In this document: one piece after another, positions 46,712 through 58,556 of the stretch
Numbering within the stretch: the stretch's first letter is position 1
Layout of the letters: each line of letters opens with the position of its first letter
Assembly (NCBI GenBank): GCA_902702965.1
Contig: CACRXP010000112.1
Location: 90,352-154,351, forward strand
Length of the DNA stretch: 64,000 nucleotides
Origin: Spirometra erinaceieuropaei
Taxonomy: Eukaryota; Platyhelminthes; Cestoda; Diphyllobothriidea; Diphyllobothriidae
Reading direction: 5' to 3'
Program-made: the position numbers and the translations under genes
Notes under the pieces: model-generated
What the model saw: the letters and a program-made list of their open reading frames with translations, nothing else
What the model was told of the DNA's origin: nothing
Databases searched by the model: none

Positions 46712-46924
46712 TTAGTTCGAGTTTCCGGACAAGCCCACAACAAGCAGTAAGTAAAATGCGATAAGATCTGTCTGACGGAGATCTCCCGTGGTCTTTCGAC
46801 TTGCGAAACAGCGACCAAGGCCTATACGGAACTTTCCACTTTTAGCTCGTAAAGAAGCATCTGCGGGATTCAACTGTCCTGTCAAACAACTCTGAATGTT
46901 GGGCTGTTTACTGAAGGCAGACAA
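46712..46924 (-). pseudogene. Possible BEL/Pao retrotransposon relic
   Basis: A 70-codon frame contains CLTGQLNPADASLRAKSG. The sequence (V)PGxLNPADxxSRG is characteristic of the region before the integrase of BEL/Pao LTR retrotransposons, where it follows the RNase H domain. Here the tryptophan and the residues preceding GQLNPAD have changed, and neither RNase H nor integrase motifs were seen nearby. The match rests on a single short motif. Confidence 0.3.
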
Positions 46925-49917
46925 TCAGAGTCGAAGAACTGCTTATACAGGAGACCTGGGGCATAGAGTGGTAGGAAGGAACGGGCGTTACAGATTCGCC
47001 TGAAGGCTCCAGAAGCCACTGAAGGTCGGAATGCTACAGCAGTAGCTCAAACTTTCTGATCGATAATTTGCAGCTCAACTTATGATAGTGTGAAGAACCT
47101 AAAGAAAATGACCAAGGCCGAGAAAGTCTTCCTAAGTTAAAGAAGGTCTATGGTTGCATAAATCTTCAATAACTAGAGAGTACTCCCCTTCATGGGCAAG
47201 AAAAATTCCTCGATGCGTTTGCAATTGCCGGCATAAATGATAAACGATTGGTTTTAGGAAATATACGTGGTTAGGTGCTTTGTTCGTGCATTGTAACAGC
47301 TCATGACACATAGTGAGTGGTTTGGTTGGTTTCCTCTTCAAAAGCTACTGTGTACTGGTGCAGTGCAGTACTGTAAAAGTGAGCCATACTAAAACAAGAA
47401 TGCGCGACTAAACGGAAACATTAGTTAGCGACATGCCTTAGTGAAACACAGAAATCAGCAGTTTCTCATACTACATCCCATACCTCTTATGAATTGTCTG
47501 TTGTTTTCTGTCAGTGATTGCATCAAGTCGAGGGGAATAAATTCCGTCCCAAATGAGCACTCCACACAAATAATGGACTTCAAGAAAGGGGATTCGAAGT
47601 AAAAATTCATCTGCAAGTATACAAACTTTAACTGAAGTACTCTATGCAAAGACTACCCAATCACCTTCGATGAAGTTCGCCCTTTTCATTTTCGCACTTT
47701 CTAAGCAGTTTTTTCCCCGTCGTTTTTTAAGAAATTTTGTCGGACTTAAGTCTGTTTCTCAAGCAAAGAGTCACACAAATGACCTGATCTTTTGTTATCT
47801 GTTGATGATATTTGAAGTAATAAACAGCTGCTTCCGGCTCTGATGCCTTTCTGCATGACAGTTTGACCGTCGTTACCCACGATATCCGCCGTCCGAATGC
47901 TGGACCCAGAGACGGTGGCTAGCGAATGAATGAGGTCGTGGGGATAGTGTACTTACGTCGCATTTACCATACTCTCTCTCTCTCTTCTCACGATCCTGGG
48001 TCAGGTGTCAAGATAAAGTCACGATGACCGGAAGCGGAGTGGGTCTGCGCTTAGGTGTTCTACAATACCTCCTAATGTATGGCATCTGTTATGGGTGCGT
48101 AGCCCGTTAAAGTGTGTCGTACCCCGATGGCTTCCGTGTTGGTCCGCGCAGCTCCCACTTAGCCCATTGTGGGGGGCTGGGTTTTCGGCGTAGTTCCTGC
48201 CTTAGCAGGATACTGGAGCAATGCCACCCAGTGGTTCCTTCATTTCAATGCGGTCATCTCCACACATGTCTTTGTGACGAGCATCGGTCAGAACCTTGTG
48301 GGTTGGCGGGCACTAGGCCTTAGTTTAAAATACCGTTATTTGCTTGTGTAAAGGCAGTCGAGTCCCCAGATTGAGGTTCAGTCAGGCCTGAAGATGCTGC
48401 CGTTAAATGGTCCACAACTTCTTATGCGTTGACCCCTGAGACCTATTTATTTCACGAATTGCAGTAGATGAAGGCCGTTCCACTGTCTGCGTCACATGTG
48501 AGCGTGCCGAACTGCTGACAAAACGGTCAGCAGGCAGGCGCCGTCGCTGTGCAGCGGTTCCTGCAATTCCTGTTGACTATCTGCTGTTAACAATCTTGAA
48601 AACGTTGAGCATATATTCCACGATATTACCAACTTCCAGAATTTTAAAATACGAAACCGGAGTACTCGACTTGGATCCTTGAAGCTTTTGCAACTTAACT
48701 CTATGAACTTGATTTGAAAACGTTCAGTAGTGCCTTCTGTTTAAAAAACGAGTACGAGGCTGCGTATCATTGTCATATACGTCTTGAAATTGGCCTTTGT
48801 TCGTCGTACAAAGTAAGTCAGCCCTCAAATGGTGATCGAATTTGAGGTGCTACACGGTCTTATCCAAAAAAATAAGGCTAACAGCAACTTTTTCAATTTT
48901 AATTTGGACTTTATAAAAACGCACAGGGTGATTTCTCTACTAAATTAATGCTCCACTTAATATGGCTCTTAAGGGCATTAAGTAAATATTTGTGGGCAAC
49001 TGGCGGTAGTCGTCGTCGGAACTATTTGCTTCCTCTGGTGCATCCAAGAGGTAATACAAACATAGGTAACAGGTGAACTCCGAAAAAGGGGAAGTTCCCG
49101 TTTTAGACCTCTATCCTATAAATCGCATTATGAACTAGACAGCCACCAATGCGCGCCTGATCAGAACTCTTTCAATGCGTTAAAATTTTCGAGCTGCATC
49201 TATATCATCAAAGATTACTTTAGGCGTCGGGAACTGGTATCAAGATCATATAACCAGCGCAATATTTTCATGTAACATGTGTTCTTTGCGGAGCCGAATA
49301 TTTCAGTTCGTGGAGTCGGCAACTCTTTCCCTCTATTTCAACCTCATATTCACCAAGTGGATACCGAATGCATTCCAAAAACCACAGAGGCTAAACCCAC
49401 TAAAAGCCTATAGGAGGCCGTCTTTCATCTCTTGATTCTGGATACAGCGGTATCTTTTTTAATTGTGAGCGAATTCTGCCGCACAGAATGGACAGGAAAA
49501 AGTCTGAAGTGGTAGGTGGCGTAAATTTTGGAATATCGGCAGACATGCAAAAATTCTAATCATTCAGAAACAGGCCCAAAGAATCGACTAATAAATCCAG
49601 CCAAAAACCAACTATGAGGAATGTGGGAGGAGGAGACGATAGTGAACCAAAGTTACCTGCATGACAATGAGGCATTTTGTGCAGCAAACGAAAACGTCGT
49701 CGGGTTAATATTTTTTGGGTGTTTCATTATTTTATTTTATTGGGCCACGTGTTAGGGAGTGCACCAAAAATTTGGACAAGATTTAAACCAACTGGCATGA
49801 CGCTCGTTTCGTTTCAATATCACATTTAGGTTGAAAGAGACCGCCCATAATGCGTGTTACCATACAAACCTATGAAATGTTGACCGAACTTCAATTAGAG
49901 AGAATTACTCAGGGAGG
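46925..49917. other. Unassigned stretch including a GC-rich block at 47990-48360
   Basis: No gene recognised. A CT microsatellite (about 47972-47990) precedes a GC-rich block with two overlapping open frames of 60-70 codons; this block has the look of a dispersed repeat, but only one copy is in the window. A fragment CTATGAAATGTTGACCGAAC near 49870 resembles the end of the long-TIR elements. Confidence 0.35.
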
Positions 49918-50310
49918 TACAGTGTGTGACCAATCTCATGAAATGTTGGCCGAAATTCTGAAATGCGCCTTCGATTAGGAAGGATTACTTAGATGGGGTT
50001 GTAATAATGATAAGTATGCAGCATAATCCTATAGCATTTCGGACTCAGCAGGATGTTAGCTTTTGGGTGCACTCCTTGTTGACCTTCTTCAGAAACCACG
50101 CTTTGTAAAAAATGACTACTTAAGTAGCATGCATTTTTCATACTCATTTTCAATGGTCTTGTAAATTCCAATATATTTTATAGAAAACATGCACAAAAAT
50201 ATGCTTTCCTTCACTTCTTGGGTAGGAACTCACATTTTGTTGATATTTTATATTTGAAGAAAGTGTATATTTGGGTTTCAAAAACGTTTTCCAATTGCCG
50301 AATAATTTTG

Positions 50311-50499
50311 TTCATATTGACCCAACTGTGAAAAACTCGGCGCCTCGGTGGGATTCGAACCCACGCAGTAAGCGGAAGGCTTTAGCGCAGCCAACGCTCT
50401 AATCACCTGAGCTACGAGGCCCCGCCGGACGACGCGAGTTTAATCACATTTGGGTCAAGTTACCCGCCCAACCTACTGCAACGTCTGGGTCAATATGAA
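50311..50499 (-). repeat. tRNA-like repeat unit, family D, with 14-bp inverted ends
   Basis: TTCATATTGACCCA (50311-50324) and TGGGTCAATATGAA (50486-50499) are exact reverse complements that enclose the tRNA-like core and its leader (GGTTGGGCGGGTAACTTGAC on the minus strand). The leader and core match 62495-62660, so this is a dispersed unit and not only a tRNA gene. Confidence 0.65.
50341..50421 (-). tRNA. tRNA-like core, anticodon unclear (likely pseudo-tRNA)
   Basis: On the minus strand GGCCTCG pairs with CGAGGC except at the first position, GCTC/GAGC forms the D stem, and GTGGGTTCGAATCCCAC forms a perfect T arm with B box. The anticodon arm is abnormal: the stem candidates GGC and GCC enclose nine bases (TGCGCTAAA), not seven, so no anticodon can be read with confidence. 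The length is 81 nt. It may be a tRNA-derived SINE head. Confidence 0.45.
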
Positions 50500-51479
50500 T
50501 TAGTCAAAATCTGCCAAAATATCAATGAATAATTTTGTGCCTGCTGTGCCGTTGCACTAGCGTTTGGCGATTTCAATCTACAAGGTTCATGCTTTCAGCG
50601 TAAGGAAAATCATATATTCCTCTATGCCTTTGGGAAGGTACCACCAAAAGTCCCTAAAATTTCGCAATGGATCCGGACTATGTTATGCATTTCATTAGGA
50701 GCATTGGTAAACGGAAATGTGCGGTCATTTATGCATGGACATCGCACGGTCTTAAAAATCTCAAAATAAGAAATTTTTTAAAGCTCAAATATACACTTTT
50801 TCGAGTATAAAATATCAACACATTGCGAGTTTCTACCCAAGAAGTGAAGGAAAGCATATTTTTGTGCATGTTTTCTATAAAATATATTGGAATTTACAAG
50901 ACCATTGAAAATGAGTATGAAAAATGCATGCTACTTAAGTAGTCATTTTTTACAAAGCGTGGTTTCTGAAGAAGGTCAACAAGGAGTGCACCCAAAAGCT
51001 AACATCCTGCTGAGTCCGAAATGCTATAGGATTATGCTGCATACTTATCATTATTACAACCCCATCTAAGTAATCCTTCCTAATCGAAGGCGCATTTCAG
51101 AATTTCGGCCAATATTTCATGAGATTGGTCACACACTGTAATATTGTTTGGCGTTTTCAGATAAATTACAATACATGTTGTGTAAAAAAGTGACCGAGGG
51201 CATGCCTTTTTGAACTCATTTAGCAAAACATCATGCCTGCTTCAAAGAAATGGAATCTTCTGGTTTCAAATGGGTTTGGAATTTCAGAATAATTGCAAAT
51301 CCGGTCCGCATTTTGCGTCTCGAGTTTACAACCTATCAGTTGTATATCTTAAATGCAAGGAATGTCGTTAGTTCCTCTATGCTCTTATGGTGTCATATAT
51401 GCTCATGAGATATTGCATCGGATGTGTAATAGACTTCATATTTCATAAGGAATATTAATGAACGGACAGATACAATGCT

Positions 51480-51885
51480 GTTTGAATGGATGCTTCCGGC
51501 CTAAATATCTCAAAATAACAAACATTTTTAAACCAACAGATACCACTACTTTGCGTATGATATCTGAAAAAAACATGTTCTCGACCAAATGCTTGCGAGG
51601 TAAAATATTTTTGACCATGTTTTCTGCAAAACTTTGTGAACTTATAGGGAAATCGAAAGGCAATGAAAAAATTATGTTACTTAAGTGGTCATCCTTACCC
51701 AATACGGTCTTTCCCGGTGGCCAAAAAGAAGTTCATTCAAAAGTCGGCATCTTGGCGTGACTGAAATATCTTGGGAGTATGTTGCATGCCAATCGTTATG
51801 ATCATCCTACCTTAGCAATTATTTCCTACAGGGCAAACTTTACAGCGCGTCAGTTAACATTTCATGAGATTGCTTACTGACTGTA
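51480..51885 (+). mobile_element. Long-TIR element, partial copy (right half)
   Basis: AAAAGTCGGCATCTTGGCGTG, TTAACATTTCATGAGATTGC and the end CTGACTGTA at 51885 follow the order of the right arm of copies 1 to 3. The left TIR is absent. It lies 340 bp after copy 2 in the same orientation as its right arm. Confidence 0.65.
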
Positions 51886-53619
51886 TATGGAATTACTAAG
51901 ATGACGGGGACATGGTTGTACCCTTCGCAGTTTCCCTCGAGTGTTTGTTTATACTTAAATATTACCTTTGTGCTACATCCAGAGACTGTCTCCTTGCAGG
52001 ATTATTATTTCGTTTTGAAACTTAAAACGTATAATCAGAAATTCGTACCTTCCATCTCCTGATTAACGCCGACTGAAAAATCGCTTTTAAAGCTCACAAA
52101 GGCCATGCTTATGACCGGTCATCTGTTGACCGCTCTCTCTCTCTCTCTCAGACGTGCGCAAACAGGCCACAGTGGTCTGCGTCATTTATCAACCAGCAAA
52201 ATCTCCCGGATGCAACTAAATGCCAATTTTCATCCCATAGCATACGAGTTTTGAAAAAAACATTGTTAGAAGATATTCCGCAAGCAAAAAATCCCTTGTA
52301 CGACGCGTCAGCCGTGTAGCCAAAGTGCGAACATTCTGAGATATCTTCCGCTGAACATTCGGACTTCCGTCAGTACGTTTCAGCAGTTTTGGTACCTATC
52401 TTATACGCTATCTGATATAAATGAATACAGATGATTATGTTAAACTAAGCACGTTCCTGACAGCCTATGGGCATGGGAGATTCGTTACGTGATCGTGTGG
52501 AATAATTTTATAATCTTCGGTTGAAAGCAAAATACCTTTGAGGCAGAAGGTAAAGCTTACAATAGACAGAACAATGTGAACGTTTTTGAGCACGTCTGAC
52601 AAATTGAAAGAGTGGCTTATTTCGGCAATTTCCAAAAGCGACCTTATACAGAGAGCATTTATGGTAAAGAATGACAAGAAAGTGCAGTCGATCCCCGCCT
52701 GCTCGCAGTTCAGTACTGGAGGATTCACTTATTCATGAAGATCTTTCCTAGAACATATCCAAAATATCCGCCAAATATTTTGTTTATTTTCGCGACCACA
52801 TTCACTTTTATGATATAAAATGATTTGCCAATCTTTAAGAATTAATATTAGTGCGAAAACAAAAAGCAATATTTTGGTTCTTAGGATGACAATTTAAGGC
52901 ATACTTGGTAGTTTAACGAAACAATAGGCAATCACAAGCCTTTTTGGACGGGTTTCAAGTACTCGCGCATTTCGGCTTTTCGCGGGTAGGTGACGTCTGT
53001 AACCCCCCCCTCCCCGAATCCCGATGGGTGACCATGATTGAATTTATTTCCCCATTTCTTTTCCGGAGGATTTCCGAAAAACAGAGAGGGAAACTGAAAT
53101 CGCTGTAATGAAGTCGGTCATTCGAAGAGCAAGATGAGGGACTCCTCAAGTCTTTTTTTTTATTTACATTGCGCATCAATGTCGATGTTTTAGTGTGAAA
53201 AATATTGAGATTTGGTCATCAAGCTAATCTGACTTATTAAAAATATTGAATCTAGTTTAAATCAGAAGACAATAAGTTTGAGGTAGAATGCTGATATAAA
53301 GTTAGACCACCTGACTGCCTAAGGAAAATTTTAAGAGGAGTTTTCGATGACCCATGATGCGGCCGAGAAACATTTACGTTCCTGGGCAGAACCTTTCATG
53401 AAACGCAATACACGTAGGGAATAACGCGTAATAAAGAACCCCTAGATGACGTAATCGGGGGAAAGGTGGCCGCTGAGATACATTTACTTAACATCTGAAT
53501 CACCAAACACCGAGTAGGGCTGGTCTCTATCGAGGAGTGATGCGTTCAGAGGACCCGCGTCAGCGAGTTCCAGCGTGAGTCGGCCTGACAGGTCCCTTCA
53601 CTAAAAAGCGTCCGGGCAA
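51886..53619. other. Unassigned stretch
   Basis: No feature recognised. A short CT run occurs near 52133-52149. Confidence 0.4.
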
Positions 53620-53812
53620 GATCTTATTTCGTAGCCGTACCTGTTAGGGGTCAGGGTTTGGGGTTGAGGTTAGGATCAAGATTAGTGATTGAGGTTATTA
53701 GTTATGGTTAGGGGTTAGGGAACAGGGCTGGGGATTAGGTCCCGGGTTAGCTATTGACGTTAGGGGTTAGGCTGGGGCTTGTCCACTGCAAGTACGGCTA
53801 CGAAACAAGATC
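53620..53812. repeat. Short TTAGGG-like tract between 21-bp inverted ends
   Basis: GATCTTATTTCGTAGCCGTAC (53620-53640) is the reverse complement of 53792-53812 with one mismatch. Between them is GGGTTTGGGGTTGAGG, GGTTAGGGGTTAGGG and similar decayed telomere-like words. The inverted ends differ in sequence from those at 33044-33474. Confidence 0.6.
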
Positions 53813-54472
53813 CGACCAGCGCCCATTTACTATTTACGCAGAAGTGAGTTGTCGATCTCCGGTTGCTCCACGGCTAGCAGGTACTCTGACTTCCCAGGCT
53901 TGGTTGTCCGAGTGGGGCGCGCCACGCCAGAATGGGCAGCAAAGTCAGCCACTTTTTAGATATTGGCGCAGTCTTATGCACCGCATGCTAGTCCGTTTGC
54001 CGGTTGAGTGGGCGTTTGACAGTAACGCCTCCTGCAACGGTCTTACTGTGCATCTATCGTTTTCCCTCTCAAACGGACGGAAGTGCCATTCCACTAGTCT
54101 AATCTTGTGCGCAGTGGCGTTAGTTACACAGGCTGTACATTGGCGGAGATGTGTGTAGCGGGCGTTGGACGGCGGCTCACTCGGTGTCTGCAATCACACC
54201 GGACACTCAAAAAGTCGGGCGGCGACATTGGTGCATGTGAGAGAAAAGGAATGAGGCCGAAGCTGCGCCACCCAGCCGCATTGAGACAGACTTGGCACAC
54301 TCAGACCTACTAGAAGAGGTTATAATTTACAACTCGGGAGCTAGCCAGCTAAAAGAATATCTTTGGGCGTTCAGGGTGTAATGGTTCCTCATTAATAGGA
54401 TCTCTGTAAAACCGGCACTCGCGTACGATGGCAGACAGCTTCAATTGTATAAGGAAACTCGTGAAATCCGGG
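53813..54472. other. GC-rich unassigned stretch
   Basis: A 134-codon frame runs through 53754-54158 and is mirrored by an open antisense frame; no domain was recognised. It may be part of the family F repeat complex. Confidence 0.35.
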
Positions 54473-54740
54473 AAGCAGACGTACGGCGCGCGTAGACGGG
54501 CTGTTAACATTGCCAGTTATTTCGCCAACCCACGTCTTTGGTTGTCTTGTCGTCTCACTGTGGTGGAAATGCTGCGCATGGGAAGAGTAAACTGAAGAAG
54601 ATACTCATCTTGACGGTTTCCATGTAAACAAAGTGGCACGAAAGTTCCCGCTTCGCCCACCTCGTGGGCCAATGATGGACCTCTTCGCTGGGGATCGTCG
54701 AACTATAAGTTGTTGCCTTAGCCTAGGATTTTAATGTCGT
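54473..54740 (+). repeat. GC-rich dispersed repeat, family F, copy 2
   Basis: The first part matches 20496-20612. The second part (54540-54740), including TGGGCCAATGATGGACCTCT and ATAAGTTGTTGCCTTAGCC, is the reverse complement of 56519-56702. The family is therefore at least 260 bp long. Confidence 0.65.
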
Positions 54741-55149
54741 AAAAATAAAAATAGCGCTGGCTAGGGTAAATTATATCACCATCTGGGATTTTTCTTCAAA
54801 AACCCACTTAGTGGCTGAATTCTGTTCAGAGGAACCCCCGGTGGCAACTTTTCAAAGGTAACGCGCCGTCTAGGAGCATACCTAAAGTCGAATTTAAAGT
54901 AGCTCGATTTTTTATCGATGACAGTAGCATAAACGACAAACGAGTTGGTTAGATCGAAATCGGCAGCCAGGAATGGGGAGGAGGACAGTCAGGCCCTGTC
55001 GTACGGGAATGGTGGGAAAGGGGTTATATGGGTGGGGTAAATGGAAAAGCTGTTAGAGGAATGCTGGAGTTGCTGGGTAAAAGTAAAGTTACCAGGAAAA
55101 GTGCCGGGAAGTTTTGAGTAGGTGGAATCATGTAAGAAATTTAAACCTG
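54741..55149. other. Unassigned stretch
   Basis: G-rich on the plus strand around 54970-55110. No feature recognised. Confidence 0.35.
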
Positions 55150-55400
55150 GCGCTTTAACCTAAAATGCAACCCTGACCGCAAACGTAAAGCATAATTCTA
55201 AGCCTCAAAACCGAAACGTAATCAAAATCCTAAAACCCAACGCGAACCCAAAACCTAGCCATAACCCTAACCTTAACCCTAACCTTAACCTTAACCTTAA
55301 CCATAACCCTAACGGGAACCTAAACCCTAACCCTAACACTGAAACCTGACCCTAAAACGCAAACCCTAATCATAAAACTTAACCTATGCCTAACCCTAAC
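55150..55400 (-). repeat. Degenerate CCCTAA-like tract
   Basis: Best preserved around 55258-55345 (CCATAACCCTAACCTTAACC, TAACCTTAACCATAACCC), decaying outwards. The following 150 bp end in ACCAACTGCGATCT (55550-55563), the same end word as at 33458-33471. Confidence 0.75.
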
Positions 55401-55563
55401 CGTCACTGAACCCAACAGCCTGACCGAAACGGGCGACCTGCCTAACTCAGTAACGGCACACCTACTGATAACAAGTTCCCTAGATAGGGTAAGCACACCT
55501 TCCGATAACAAGTACGTACGTCGACAGTATCACCGTATAATGTCTGACTACCAACTGCGATCT

Positions 55564-56518
55564 TACCAACAAGTTTTCCTTCACATTAAGTTTTACTGCG
55601 AATTCGGTGGCCTATGTATTGCTTTGGTAAGTTGAAGGGAGTCTTTAAAAGACTGCTTCAGGCACCTGCTTGGGTGCGCTAGTTGTTTAAAATGAAGTAA
55701 TTATATTGCCTTATCTGGCTTTTTGTTCCGGTGTGAATTTTAAATGTTAGTTTGCCCCTCTGATGGAACCCCAATCAATTCAATTTTTCGAGAAAAACCG
55801 CTTCAGAAACACCCAACTAATCGCGAAGTTATCCTGTTTGAGGGGGTAAATGCCGCTCCCTCCTAATGCTTGCCCAATAGTTCCCACAAAATCCCTATTC
55901 TTTTGACCAGGTGCCGAGCCTCGCGTTAATTTTTTACGTGCACGCCAACTGGTGGGTCAGAGCTGGGACGAAAACGATTGGCCAACAGACGTTGACCTTG
56001 ACCTGTATTTATGTCGTCGTGGCGGGAAAAGTATGCCGACAACTTATGGGTAGTCCTGTTCTTGGCATTTATACTTTTTTGAAAATAGTAGACGTAATGA
56101 ACCATGCAGAATTAAGTAACTTCGTTTGTGAACGGTCATTACCTTCTTAAAAACCGTGTGCTACAAGGCGGAAAAATGTAGGACACACTCACAAATTAGA
56201 TAAAGTTCCACTGGACCATTGAATGTTAGCGTCCAACTATATACATCCGTTTAATCGACTGGGTTTACAGAATTTTTCTTATCGGCATGGCAGACCTATT
56301 GTAGGCAAAAAAACCTTAAAAGGTTAGGTCGGAAAGCTAGTCAGTAATTCCTGGCTTTCGTGGAATGGGTTATTTCCTGCAAGCAAGCATCGTCCCTATT
56401 TTAGCAGCAAACAGCACGACAGGGGAATAGAGAGATAATTCAGCGACTAGGCGTGCGTTTGAAGAAAAGTCCCAGCTGGCGATGTAATGTGCTCTAGAGA
56501 GCCGCTAGTTTCATTTTG
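55564..56518. other. Unassigned stretch
   Basis: A 79-codon frame at 55911-56150 follows TCTTTTGACCAG, an acceptor-like site, and is moderately hydrophobic, but has no recognised motif. Confidence 0.35.
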
Positions 56519-56702
56519 ACGACATTGGAATCCTGGGCTGAGGCGACAACTTATAGTTGGACGATCCCAAGCGAAAAGGTCTATCATTGGCCCACAAGGT
56601 GGGCGGAGCGGAGACGTTAACGCCAATTTTTTACAGGGAGGCCATCAAGATTAGCATCTACCGCATTTTACTCTTCCCATGCTCAGGATTTCAAACGTAA
56701 TG
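56519..56702 (-). repeat. GC-rich dispersed repeat, family F, copy 3
   Basis: ACGACATTGGAATCCTGGGC, GGCGACAACTTATAGTTGG, CATTGGCCCACAAGGTGGGC and TTTACTCTTCCCATGC are the reverse complement of the second half of copy 2. The two copies flank the telomere-like tract at 55150-55400 as a 2.2-kb inverted pair. Confidence 0.65.
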
Positions 56703-58556
56703 AGATCAATTTCGGGACGCCTGTTTTGGATCTTCACTTTGGCCGTGCGGCACTGGTGTTGTCCTCCTTGTTGCCGAACGTCCACAATCGGGTCTGCGAA
56801 CACCTCTGCACGCCAGCAACAATGGCGAGAACCAGTGGCGGTTGAAAGCCATGCAACACTGCTTTTAGTACATGCACGCATACACACATGCACAACCGAG
56901 GAGACACTGGTGCAAAAACTGAAACGATCAGGGACAGGGGAGTAGTGTGCGTATGTGAAAAACATGATCACTTTAGGAGGACAGGGCCTTCAACTTTCAA
57001 AAACCGTGCCGCGGAGACTGTCTGTTTTTTCGGACCTCCTGGCTGCCCAAGTGATCTGCGTAGTATAGCAGGCAAAACGCACAAATAACCCGAGGGATCG
57101 GCATCTCCGAAGTCTCTTTCAAAGACACCGAGCGGTGCTACGCGACAACGAGACGTGTGTCATGGGTAGTACGTAGAATTTACGCTCGGCGTTAAGTTCT
57201 GCATGTTACTGCAGGGTTGTTTGTAAAAAAGCTCTGTAGTGATGCATATTTCTGACCAACCCAGTAAGCTCAAAGCCGATGTTTGCGCAATCTATAGCCC
57301 GCCGATCCGTGGATAATTCATTCGTCTAGGTGTCAAGCTGTCCGCTGAACTCGCGGGGCTTCAGATGCACAGAACTGGCTGAAAAATCTCTCCTCGGCGA
57401 ACTCATGCAGCTGTTCTATCTGCGCACTTGGCTGATCCGCCCTCTGTCGTTTTGCGGACTTCAGTTGCGAAAAATGAGCTGCAGTTTAAACAAATTGCTG
57501 GCTCGCAAATCACGCCAAATTACGGAGTAAACAAAGTGGGCAAGATTGCCTATCGCTTGTCCACAGGACAAATTAATTGAAAAACGGCCATTTGACGAGA
57601 GGAAAGAAACCCGAGTGACGCACAACGCTCAGACAGATGAAACTTGGTGGAGGAAGGGCGGTTTCGACTGGGTCACACACGTAAGATCAACTACACAAAT
57701 CCTGTGTTCGGTGGCGGCAATACCCCAAATTGCTACCTCCCAGGGTTTCATTTTTAATAATCGACGAATGCCTGTGGTAAAGAGGGTATTACGAGGGGTG
57801 TGTGTATTTGCCATCCGGCCTGGTCAATGTACGTACGTAAGTAGACAAGTTCACTGCACGAGGGGTAAGCCCTTGTCGGCAGTCTGATGTGTGTATGGAA
57901 ACCACTACATTGACTCATAATGTCAAAGGGGTCATGACCATTGACAAGTTTCACAGAAAGCTTGGGACCGAAAAAGGTAGACAGTGTTAGTTGTTCGTTT
58001 ACCAGCTTAAGTAAAACTTGACTTGTTTCCCTGAAATATGACGAAAAATGGCAAGTTTCGGTTAAATAGCGCATAAAGGCGAAAACATGATTTAAACTTT
58101 AGTGCGCGAAATGTAGACATGCACAACAAGCCGATATATTCACGCATGGAAAGCGAACCCGTACTTTCGGTATGGTGAATCATATAACACTTGCACACTA
58201 CCGACTGCCTGTTGACAAGTTATCAATATTACGCAGTTATTCTGCCGGAAGTTGACGGATTCCAACTCAAATGTTCATATCAACTCTCAGGCTGGACCTG
58301 TACAGTTTAATTCCAATTGATTTACTCCAAATCAGTGCATTAATTCCTGTGCACTAAAAGGCTAAAAAGGTACAGAATTTCATTACTTCATGAGCCTACG
58401 TGCAAAGGTTGGGTGGAAATACAACTCCGTAACATCCAAAACATGAGTCAAAGTGTCACACGTCGTACGCAACGCCGCGTCGACAGAAATTATTAGACAT
58501 ACTCCCAAACACCAAGTCATACATAAGCACAAACTTGGTATTTAGTTATGACAGAT
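56703..58556. other. Unassigned stretch
   Basis: Moderately GC-rich; open frames of up to 113 codons are paired with open antisense frames and carry no motifs. Confidence 0.35.

Larger units (their letters stand above)
49918..51140. mobile_element. Long-TIR non-autonomous element, copy 2 (Tc1/mariner-like ends)
   Basis: TACAGTGTGTGACC at 49918 is the exact reverse complement of GGTCACACACTGTA ending 51140, giving intact TA on both sides. The arms pair base for base for about 250 bp (coordinate sum 101058) and remain alignable to roughly 365 bp; two mirrored 60-codon frames (49989-50171 and 50887-51069) are identical because of this, not because they are genes. The 490-bp centre holds a tRNA-like unit at 50311-50499. 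No transposase is encoded. Near-identity of the arms suggests recent activity or gene conversion. Confidence 0.85.

Noticed and set aside
49989..51069. Two identical 60-residue proteins on opposite strands
   Set aside because: They lie in the inverted arms of the long-TIR element, so identity reflects the arms and not a conserved gene.
53754..54193. Overlapping sense and antisense frames of 134 and 82 codons
   Set aside because: GC-rich sequence yields few stops on both strands; no domain is visible in either.
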